NCBI GenBank assembly: GCA_002421985.1 | Contig: DISF01000103.1 | Location: forward strand, 61,811-101,321 | Direction of reading: 5' to 3' | From: Roseovarius sp. UBA6217 | GTDB lineage: Bacteria; Pseudomonadota; Alphaproteobacteria; Rhodobacterales; Rhodobacteraceae | Length of the DNA: 39,511 nucleotides | Shown here: one piece after another, positions 33,267-39,511 of the stretch | How positions within the stretch are numbered: position 1 is the stretch's first letter | Layout of the letters: each line of letters starts with the position of its first letter | Position numbers and translations under genes: made by a program | Notes under the pieces: model-generated | Seen by the model: the letters and a program-made list of their open reading frames with translations, nothing else | Databases searched by the model: none | Told to the model about the DNA's origin: nothing

Positions 33267-33737
33267 ATGGCCTCTGACCATCTGACCAGGCTTGTTCTGC
33301 CCGAGCCGCTTGCAGCCGACGCGGGCAGGGCGCGGCTGGTCATGACCGCGCCAGCCCCCCATATCGTGGCCGTGCGCGGGCCAGCTGTGGCTTTCGCCTG
33401 CGGTGGTGCGCTGCCTGTGAGCGACGATGCGCTGATCGCTGCCCCTGATTGTCTTGCAGTGACCCTCTAGGTGCAGGCGCATCTGTCCGCGACCCGTTTT
33501 CGGGCCATCGCGCCGGATCCCCTGCAGGGTGTGTCCGACTGATGCCGGCGCAGTTGACTGGAGGGCCGCTGGCGGCTCCGGTGGCGCCGTAGGTTCTGGA
33601 CCGTATGGTCGACGTGCGCGGGCGCATCCCCGATGGCGGGCCCCTGCTGCCCGCCCGATACCCCGCGCCGGCCGATCCACCAGCCCGCGCCGGGGCGGCG
33701 CCGCTGCAAGCCGGTCGCGCCATCGTCTTGCGCAGGA
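33267..33737 (+). pseudogene. N-ATPase beta subunit relic (atpD')
   Basis: The frame from 33267 encodes PHIVAVRGPAVAF and GALPVSDDALI, matching the N-terminal barrel of F1 beta subunits. It hits TAG at 33468, precisely where EVQAHL is expected (codon GAG to TAG), and after a second stop at 33540 it continues in another frame with GGPLAAPVAP-stop-VLDRMVDVRGRIPDGGPLLP, the sequence that precedes the nucleotide-binding domain. The P-loop domain and C-terminus are absent. So about the first 130 codons survive, with two nonsense changes and a frameshift. It heads the relic operon; in intact N-ATPase operons atpD is also first. Confidence 0.75.
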
Positions 33738-33741
33738 TGCG

Positions 33742-34371
33742 CTGATTGACACGCCCCTGCTCATGGCGACCGCGTTTGCGGCGATCAGTTGGACCGTTGT
33801 GAAGAACCGGGGGGCCGTTCTGACGCTGGCCTGCCTGTGGGTCAACCGGCGCCTGTCTGACTGCCCTGAGCCCCAGCAGGTGGTGCTGGAGCTGATCGTC
33901 GGGACACTCGATCGCGAGATACGGGGCACCGTGCCGGGTGATCCTGCCCGGTTCGGCTGGCTGATCCGCACCTTGCTGCCGCTCGTTCTGGCCGCGAGCT
34001 GGGCCCCGCTAGTGCCGGGCGTCGAGCCGCCGACGGCGCGTCTGGGAACCGACGCTGGGCCGGCCTTCATCATCTTTGCCGCCGGGATCGGCTGGGTCAT
34101 CCGGGCGCAGGGGGGGCGGCTGGTTGCCAGCTTTGCCCGGCCCAGCTGGGTGATGAACCCGCTGAACCTTGTCGAGCAGATCACGCGGGATTGCTCGTTG
34201 ACGGTGCGCCTCTTTGGCAATGTCACGAGCGGGGTCTTCGGTGTCGGCATCGTTCTGTTACTGGCCAGGCTTTTGTTGCCCATTCCGCTGATGGCGCTGG
34301 TTCTGCTGACCGGCGCTGGTCAGGCTATATCTTTGCCACCCTTGCGCTGGTGTTGATCGGCTTTGCCGCGA
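33742..34371 (+). pseudogene. N-ATPase membrane subunit a relic (atpB')
   Basis: Almost the whole a subunit of the N-type ATPase is readable: IDTPLLMATAF, LELIVGTLDREIRGTV, LVPGVEPPTARLGTDAG, WVMNPLNLVEQITRDCSLT and VRLFGNVTSGVFGVGIVL. The arginine essential for rotation is kept in VRLFGN. A single-base loss near 34324 shifts the frame; YIFATLALVLIGFAA then continues in the next frame, after which the sequence runs straight into alpha-subunit sequence. There is no start codon in good context. This is the best-preserved part of the relic operon and fixes its identity as N-type rather than the housekeeping Fo. Confidence 0.88.
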
Positions 34372-35525
34372 TCGCCGCCGCTCCGCCGGGCGCCGCGACC
34401 GAAGAGAGCGGCATCGTTCTGTCGCTGGCCGACGGGCTGGTGCGGGTTGCCGGTCTGCCGGGGGCCGAGCTGAACGGGGTGCCGGACTTTCCCACCGGCG
34501 CGCGGCGTTGTACTCTCGCTTGCAGAAGACGCCCTCAACGGCGTGTTCCTTGGTCCACTCAATGGCATCGCTGCCGGTGCCGCGGCGTTGCGCTGCGGCG
34601 TCGGTCGAGGCGGCGCTGCTGGGACGCGTGCCGGATCCGCTGAGGCCCCGCTCGACGGCGCGCCCGCGTCATACCCTGACGCCCGCCCACCGAACGCCCC
34701 GCCCCCGCGATCATCGCGCGCGATCTTGCCGGATAACCGATGGTGACCGGGCTTCTGGTCGTCAATGCCATGGCCGGGGCCAGCGCGCGCTGATCGTTGG
34801 CGAGCGTCAGACCGGCAGGACCTCGATCGCGGTCGATGCGTTGATCACCCAGTCCTTGCGCGGCACGGTCTGCATCAAGGTCGCCATCGGTCAGCGCATG
34901 TCGGTGGTGCCCCGCCATGGCCGGGCCGACTGCGTGATCGCCGTGGTGACCCCCGCGGCCGACCAGCCGGGCCTGCGCTGGCTGGCGCCGCTCTCGGCCC
35001 CCAGCATGGCGGCATGGTTCCGCGACCTGGGCGATCATGGGCTGATCGTCTGTGACGACCTGACCAAACATGCCGCGACCGGCCGGAAACTTGCGCTGCT
35101 GGCGCGTCAGCCTAGGGGGCGCGAGGCTGATCCGGGCGACATCTTCTATCTGCATGCAAGTCTGCGGGAACGGTCGGGCAAGCTGTCGGCGGCGCTTGGC
35201 GGAGGCTTGATCACTGCCTTGCCCGTGGCAGAGATCGACGCAGGCAACCTGTTGGCCCATGTCCCGACCCATTCGATTTCGGTTCCCGATGGGCAGATCG
35301 TCACCTCTGCCACGCTGTTCGCCGCGAACCAGCGCCCGGCGGTGGATGTGCGGCTGTCGGTCAGCCAGGGTGGCGGCAAGGCGCAGCCCGGCGCGCTGAA
35401 GGCGGTCGCCGGACGGCTGCGGCTGGACCATGTGCAATATCTGGAAATGAAGATATTCCCGCATTTTGCGGCTTGGGCGATGGGACCCGACCGGCACGGG
35501 GGGCGGCCATCGTGCAGCTGCTGGC
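34372..35525 (+). pseudogene. N-ATPase alpha subunit relic (atpA')
   Basis: Alpha-subunit sequence broken over three frames: GIVLSLADGLVRVAGLPGAEL, then LSLAEDALNGVFLGPLNGIA, then ASVEAALLGRVPDPL, then PLDGAP, then a longer open stretch from about 34785 with LIVGERQTGRTSIAVDALI, CIKVAIGQRMS, DVRLSVSQGG and VQYLEMKIFPHFA. The P-loop reads GERQTGRT where alpha subunits have GDRQTGKT, so the nucleotide lysine is arginine. The C-terminus is frame-broken (IVQLLARDRFAPPPL). The c and b subunit genes that normally lie between a and alpha are missing. The last open frame continues downstream into the VWA gene, but these residues are not part of that protein. Confidence 0.85.
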
Positions 35526-35573
35526 CCGGGACCGCTTCGCGCCGCCGCCCTTGCGATCCCGCGCTGGGGGCGC

Positions 35574-36335
35574 ATGACGCAGCGCGCCGGGGACATCCCG
35601 CGCCGTCTGGTCGGCATCGAGGATCTGACCGAGGTGGTTGGCGCACTGCGCGCCATTGCCTCGGGTCATGTGGCGGGCGCGCGCGGGGCATTGGCGGCGA
35701 TCCTGTCCGATCAGGCGCAGACCGGCGCGGCGCTGGACAGGCTGGCGGTGGTGCGTCCTGCGATGTCCCAAGGGGCTGGGAGGATCGGTGCGGCGCAGGG
35801 CCTTTGTGGCGGCGGCTGCCCCGGCGCTTGATCCGTTTTGATCGTCGGGCAGCGGACGGCGGCCATGTTGGACGGGGCAGGGCTGTCCGTGCTGTTCACC
35901 GCCGATCTGCCAGCCTCGCCCGCGCAGGTGCAAGGCCTTGCCAGCCGGCTGACCGACACCCTGCTGGCCGAGGCCCCGCGCTTTCCCGGCCCGATCCGCA
36001 CGTTGTCGGGGCAGGACAGCCTTGGGCAGCCGGTCGCGCTGCGCCGGATCTGGCCTCCCGAACCGGCAGGCCAGCCGCGGACAAGGGCTGCGCCGCTGAC
36101 GACGCTGCCCCGCGCCGGGCTGGTCGAGGCGCTGCTTGCCGAGCGGCTGTTCGCCGCCCTGGCCCGCACGGTGATGGAGGGGCTGCGCGCCGAAACTCAG
36201 GCGCGGGTCGAGGCGATGGCGCGCGCCAGCAGCAATCTCGAGGCGCGCCGCGCCGAGATGCAGCACATTTTCCGCGAGGCGCGGCAGGACCAGATGACGA
36301 CCGGGCTGACCGCAGGCCGGGAACCTCTGGCTTGA
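35574..36335 (+). pseudogene. N-ATPase gamma subunit relic (atpG')
   Basis: From the ATG at 35574 the N-terminal helix of an N-type gamma subunit is readable (DIPRRLVGIEDLTEVVGALR, IASGHVAGARGALAAI), then a frameshift and a stop near 35830. LIVGQRTAAMLDGAGLS and the C-terminal helix (LLAERLFAALARTVMEG, ARVEAMARASSNLEARRAEM, RQDQMTTGL) follow to 36335. Position at the end of the relic matches atpG, last in N-ATPase operons. The product, if any, would be split in two. Confidence 0.75.
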
Positions 36336-36394
36336 CGGGCGGGGCGGCGGCGGAAACACTGGCCGGACCTTCCCTTGACCCCAGGCGCCGGACC

Positions 36395-37654
36395 ATGCCC
36401 GATCCTGTCCCGTTCGACATTCCCGAAGATGGCAAGCTGGCCCACAACATCACCCATTTCGCCCGCGCCCTGCGCAAGGCCGGTCTGCCGGTCGGGCCGG
36501 GCCGCACGCTGACCGCGATCGAGGCGGTGGCGGCGGCCGGGTTCACCCGCAAGGCCGATTTCTACTGGGCACTGCACGCGGTCTTCGTCAACCGGCCCGA
36601 ACAGCGGCTGGTGTTCGATCAGGTGTTCCGGCTGTTCTGGCGCGATCCGCGTTACATGGAACACATGATGTCGCTGATGCTGCCCGCCATCCGCGGCGTC
36701 CAGGAGGAAACCGCCGCTGCCTCGGCCGCCCGCCGCGCGGCCGAGGCGCTGCTGGACGGGGCAGAGCCACCCGCGCGCCCTGAAAGCCCCGAGCCCGAGG
36801 AGGAGGTTCGCATCGAGGTGGATGCCAGCCAGACTGCCTCGGCTGCCGAGCGGTTGCGCACGCTGGACTTCGAGCAGATGACCACCGCCGAAGTGGCCGA
36901 GGCGCGGAGGATGCTGGCGCGCCTTGCCCTGCCGGTCAAGCCGCTGCCGACCCGGCGCCTGCGGGCGGATGCGGCCGGGCGTTACCCCGACTGGCGGCGT
37001 AGCCTGCGGGCGGCGGTGCGCCATGGCGGGGAAATCCCGCGCATCGCCCGGCGCAACCGCGCCACGCGCTGGCCCGATCTGGTGGTGATCTGCGATATTT
37101 CCGGGTCCATGTCACAATATTCCCGCATGGTGCTGCATTTCGTCCATGCAGTGGCGAACCGGCAAGGGCAGGGCTGGGCGCGGGTCCACGCCTTTACCTT
37201 TGGCACCCGGCTGACCAACATCACCCGCCATCTGAAACAGCGCGATGTGGATGCCGCCTTGCGTGCCGCAGGGGCCGAGGCGCAGGATTGGCAGGGCGGC
37301 ACCCGGATCGGGGCTTGTCTGCACGCCTTCAACCGCGACTGGTCGCGGCGGGTCTTGTCGCGCGGGGCGGTGGTGCTGCTGATCACCGACGGACTTGATC
37401 GCGACGACACCGCCCAGCTGGGGCGCGAGATGGAGCGTCTGCACCTGTCGGCGCGGCGGCTGATCTGGCTGAACCCCTTGCTGCGCTGGGACGGGTTTGC
37501 CCCGCGCGCGCGCGGCATTGCCGCGATGCTCCCCCATGTCGATGCCTTTCGCGCAGCGCATTCCGTTGCCTCGCTTGCCGCGCTGGCGCAGGCGGTGTCC
37601 GACCCGTCGGACCATGGCGAAAAGGACCGGCTGATGGCGCTTTTGCGGGGCTGA
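36395..37654 (+). CDS. VWA (CoxE-like) domain protein
   Basis: A 419-residue cytosolic protein with a C-terminal von Willebrand factor A domain of the CoxE family. The N-terminal helical part (1-230) includes FARALRKAGLPVGPGRT, VFVNRPEQRLVFDQVF and an acidic linker near residues 125-145. The metal-ion site shows D-x-S-x-S in CDISGSMSQYS, with LITDGLDRDD further on. CoxE-like proteins usually work with a MoxR AAA+ ATPase to insert metal cofactors or assemble complexes; no such ATPase is in the window. The frame is open upstream to 34508 through the ATPase relic, but domain homology starts at MPDPVPFDIPEDGKLAHNI, so the ATG at 36395 is chosen. The ribosome site is weak. Confidence 0.9.
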   Translation: MPDPVPFDIPEDGKLAHNITHFARALRKAGLPVGPGRTLTAIEAVAAAGFTRKADFYWALHAVFVNRPEQRLVFDQVFRLFWRDPRYMEHMMSLMLPAIRGVQEETAAASAARRAAEALLDGAEPPARPESPEPEEEVRIEVDASQTASAAERLRTLDFEQMTTAEVAEARRMLARLALPVKPLPTRRLRADAAGRYPDWRRSLRAAVRHGGEIPRIARRNRATRWPDLVVICDISGSMSQYSRMVLHFVHAVANRQGQGWARVHAFTFGTRLTNITRHLKQRDVDAALRAAGAEAQDWQGGTRIGACLHAFNRDWSRRVLSRGAVVLLITDGLDRDDTAQLGREMERLHLSARRLIWLNPLLRWDGFAPRARGIAAMLPHVDAFRAAHSVASLAALAQAVSDPSDHGEKDRLMALLRG

Positions 37655-37690
37655 GCGTCCCCGCCGGGCAGGTGGCGCCCGCTCGGACCG

Positions 37691-37715
37691 CTGGAGGGGC
37701 TTCGCGCCCCTCCAG
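37691..37715. terminator. Strong hairpin between convergent genes
   Basis: CTGGAGGGGC and GCCCCTCCAG pair perfectly over 10 bp around TTCGC, 36 bases after the VWA gene stop. It has no T-run, but it is followed by the palindrome ACCCCGCGGGGT of the adjoining intergenic element. Confidence 0.65.
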
Positions 37716-37718
37716 ACC

Positions 37719-37748
37719 ACCCCGCGGGGTATTTGGAAAAAGGCAAAG
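37719..37748 (+). repeat. Intergenic element (form 2)
   Basis: CCCCGCGGGGTATTT followed by GGAAAAAGGCAAAG; the same element as at 28586-28618, here between the convergent VWA and DUF2244 genes and ending six bases before the DUF2244 stop codon. Confidence 0.75.
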
Positions 37749-37753
37749 CGGGG

Positions 37754-38242
37754 CTAGCGAAGGGCCCGCAGGCGCTGGCGCAGATCCCATTCCAGGGTCA
37801 TGCGTTCCTCGGGGGTCAGAAAGGCGCCCAGCTCTACCTCGCGAGGGCCACCGGACAGGGTCAGATAGTGCGGCACGGGCCCGCCGGCCTCATGGCGGTT
37901 GACGCGCACCCAATGCGGGTTCGCCTCCCATTTCTGGTGCTGTTTGCGCGGGCCGGTGCGGGTCAGGGTGATGTGATCGGGGGACAGGACCAGTTCCTCG
38001 ATGATCTCGCGGTCGGCCCAGGACCGGTGCAGCGCCCACCAGAGCGCCGCCATGGCCGCCGCAAGGAACGGCAGCAGGCCCCAGAAGATCGGCGTTGCCA
38101 GCACGGCCATCAGCGGCGTCGCGATCAGCACGGCGGTGCCGCCGACGAACCAGACGAACCCGTTTGGCCCAAGCGAGCGGTGCGGCCACAGGCGCAAGGT
38201 GTCGGGGCTGTCGGTCGTTGCCGGGGTCCAGGAATAGGGCAT
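37754..38242 (-). CDS. DUF2244 domain-containing membrane protein
   Basis: A 162-residue protein with two adjacent hydrophobic segments (about residues 28-70, FVWFVGGTAVLIATPLMA and FLAAAMAALWW), followed by a soluble part with LVLSPDHITL and GAFLTPEERMTLEWDLRQRL, the hallmark of DUF2244. In Rhodobacteraceae DUF2244 genes often lie near aa3 oxidase genes, as here; a role in oxidase biogenesis is only a suggestion. The ATG at 38242 (MPYSWTPA) is preferred to the GTG at 38254 because family members begin at this point; neither has a clear ribosome site. The VOC gene lies 21 bp upstream on the same strand. Confidence 0.85.
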   Translation of the reverse strand: MPYSWTPATTDSPDTLRLWPHRSLGPNGFVWFVGGTAVLIATPLMAVLATPIFWGLLPFLAAAMAALWWALHRSWADREIIEELVLSPDHITLTRTGPRKQHQKWEANPHWVRVNRHEAGGPVPHYLTLSGGPREVELGAFLTPEERMTLEWDLRQRLRALR

Positions 38243-38263
38243 GATCGCGGTCACTTGGAAATG

Positions 38264-38674
38264 TCAGAGCGGACGTTCGCCCAGATCCTCGTAAAAGCGC
38301 AAGAGATAGCCGTCGGGATCGGCAACGATGAATTGCCGGCTGCCGCTTGCGCGATCACCGACGCGATACCAGCGATCCTCGGGCGGCAGATGCAGGGGGA
38401 CATTGGCCGCCGCCAGCTGGGGCGCGACAGAGCGGGCGCGGATTTGCAGGTTCACCCCGCGGCCAAAGGGGCGGTCGCCTGCGCGCAGGCTTGGGTCGAA
38501 GTCGCGCCCGAGCCCCAGCTGGTCCAGCATCAGGTCCGCCCCCTCGCGCTCCAGATAGGCAAAGCCCTCCTCGGGCCGGGCATACCGTGGGGCAAAGCCC
38601 AGGAGGTCGCAATAGAACCGCAGGCTGGCGCCAATATCGGTGACGCAAAGTTCGGGCACCATCGCAGTGGCCAT
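38264..38674 (-). CDS. VOC family (glyoxalase/bleomycin-resistance fold) protein
   Basis: A 136-residue single-chain VOC protein with two beta-alpha-beta-beta-beta units: MVPELCVTDIGASLRFYCDLLGF with FAYLEREGADLMLDQLG, then FGRGVNLQIRARSV with RQFIVADPDGYLLRFYEDLG. The final DPDGYLLRF-x-E block is typical and supplies the last metal ligand. It resembles the bleomycin-resistance subgroup, but most chromosomal members have unknown function and resistance should not be assumed. GAGG stands eight bases before the ATG. It lies downstream of the oxidase subunit I gene, separated by that gene's terminator. Confidence 0.85.
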   Translation of the reverse strand: MATAMVPELCVTDIGASLRFYCDLLGFAPRYARPEEGFAYLEREGADLMLDQLGLGRDFDPSLRAGDRPFGRGVNLQIRARSVAPQLAAANVPLHLPPEDRWYRVGDRASGSRQFIVADPDGYLLRFYEDLGERPL

Positions 38675-38692
38675 CGGAGCATCCTCAAAGCA

Positions 38693-38718
38693 AAAGGCCC
38701 CGGTTTCCCGGGGCCTTT
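38693..38718 (-). terminator. Intrinsic terminator of the cytochrome oxidase subunit I gene
   Basis: AAAGGCCCCGG and CCGGGGCCTTT pair perfectly over 11 bp with a GAAA tetraloop on the minus strand, followed by TTGCTTT in the transcript direction, five bases after the stop codon. Confidence 0.88.
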
Positions 38719-38722
38719 CGGA

Positions 38723-39511
38723 TCAGTGGGCGTGGCCCTTGTCCCAGTCGGACTGCTTCGGCAGTTGCTCGAAGGTGTGCTCCGGCGGGGGCGACGGCAG
38801 GGTCCATTCCAGCGTGTCGGCGTATTCGTTCCAGTAGTTCGCGCGGGCTTCGCGCTTGCCCCACAGCAGGGCGTAGAAGATGATGCCGATGAACAGCAGG
38901 AACGAGGCGAAGGAGATGAACGCGCCGATCGACGAGATGTGGTTCCAGTAGGCGAAAGCCTCGGGGTAGTCGATGTAGCGGCGCGGCATGCCCTGACGGC
39001 CCAGGAAGTGCTGCGGGAAGAAGGTCAGGTTTGCACCGATGAACATCATCCAGAAGTGGATCTTGGCGCCGAATTCCCAGTACTGCTTGCCCGACATCTT
39101 GCCGAACCAGTAGTAGATGCCGGCAAAGATCGCAAACACCGCGCCCAGCGACATCACATAGTGGAAGTGCGCCACGACATAGTAGGTGTCATGATAGGCC
39201 CGGTCGATGCCGGCCTGCGACAGCACGATCCCGGTCACGCCACCCACGGTGAACAGGAACAGGAAGCCGAAGGCCCAGAGCATCGGCGCCTCGAAGCTGA
39301 TCGAGCCGCGCCACATGGTGGCGATCCAGCTGAACACCTTCACGCCGGTCGGAACCGCGATGACCATGGTGGCCAGCATGAAGTAGGACTGCTGGGTCAG
39401 CGACATGCCGACGGTGTACATGTGGTGCGCCCACACGACAAAGCCCAGCACGCCGATGGCGACCATCGCATAGACCATCGGCAGGTAGCCGAACACCGGC
39501 TTGCGGCTGAA
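38723..39511 (-). CDS. ctaD: Cytochrome c oxidase (aa3) subunit I, 3' part
   Basis: About 262 C-terminal residues of the haem-copper oxidase catalytic subunit; the frame runs off the right edge. Seen are VWAHHMYTVG with the paired histidines that bind CuB, the K-channel lysine in VPTGVKVFSW, and HDTYYVVAHFHYVMS with the Mg-site His-Asp and the haem a3 and haem a histidines. Membrane helices VII to XII and the C-terminal tail PPEHTFEQLPKQSDWD follow. The sequence is very close in style to Paracoccus/Rhodobacter aa3 oxidase. The gene ends at a strong terminator; the copper chaperone and other subunits are not visible here. Confidence 0.97.
   Translation of the reverse strand, partial: FSRKPVFGYLPMVYAMVAIGVLGFVVWAHHMYTVGMSLTQQSYFMLATMVIAVPTGVKVFSWIATMWRGSISFEAPMLWAFGFLFLFTVGGVTGIVLSQAGIDRAYHDTYYVVAHFHYVMSLGAVFAIFAGIYYWFGKMSGKQYWEFGAKIHFWMMFIGANLTFFPQHFLGRQGMPRRYIDYPEAFAYWNHISSIGAFISFASFLLFIGIIFYALLWGKREARANYWNEYADTLEWTLPSPPPEHTFEQLPKQSDWDKGHAH

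Noticed and set aside
1..39511. CRISPR arrays, tRNA or rRNA genes, integrase or attachment sites
   Set aside because: No regularly spaced direct repeats, no cloverleaf with an anticodon arm and no integrase were recognised on reading either strand; a search with dedicated models was not possible.

Overview
The window is high-GC alphaproteobacterial chromosome, almost certainly Rhodobacteraceae (Roseobacter/Rhodobacter/Paracoccus group). Pointers are the gene families (a small PmtA-type phosphatidylethanolamine methyltransferase beside psd and pssA, PHA synthase, a GcvT-fused dimethylglycine/sarcosine dehydrogenase, a DUF2244 protein, a Paracoccus-like aa3 oxidase subunit I) and the family's characteristic intergenic words built on CCGGCGGGGATATTT.

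Layout. 1-500: the 3' end of hslU and a scrap of an IS5-like transposase. 510-7143: a divergent stress module, with a P2A-type cation ATPase on minus and ftsH-phaC overlapping by 4 nt on plus. Between them lies an FNR-type box with correctly spaced -10 hexamers on both sides, so the module looks induced at low oxygen. 7300-10815: a plus-strand run of a histidine phosphatase, a GST, a saccharopine dehydrogenase, a 51-codon relic that looks like a deleted saccharopine reductase, and a P1/DmpA-type peptidase. 11026-12689: panB-panC on minus. 12883-15390: an 835-residue FAD/GcvT demethylating dehydrogenase. 15420-17798 (minus): a secreted GH25 muramidase, a DUF938 methyltransferase and an aldo/keto reductase. 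17909-19962: psd-pssA-pmtA, a compact route from CDP-diacylglycerol to phosphatidylcholine. 20058-24835 (minus): a BMP-family nucleoside-type ABC importer whose two-cassette ATPase gene is frameshifted at five tandem GCGGC units. 24971-28471: dnaE. 28628-33145: a DAO-family oxidoreductase, an AhpD-like protein behind a second FNR-type box, a lipoprotein GH25 paralogue and metG. 33267-36335: a decayed N-type (Na+-translocating type) F1Fo ATPase operon. 36395-39511: a CoxE-like VWA protein, then on minus DUF2244, a VOC protein and the 3' part of cytochrome aa3 oxidase subunit I.

Main points of interest are the symmetric bidirectional FNR promoter, the pentanucleotide frameshift (phase variation, decay or assembly error), the N-ATPase graveyard whose last open frame runs into the real VWA gene, two gene relics (saccharopine reductase and IS5), paired inverted intergenic elements, and a change in the wording of these elements between about 23.3 and 28.6 kb. 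No tRNA, rRNA or CRISPR array was seen. I did not find a clearly new multi-gene defence or biosynthetic system.
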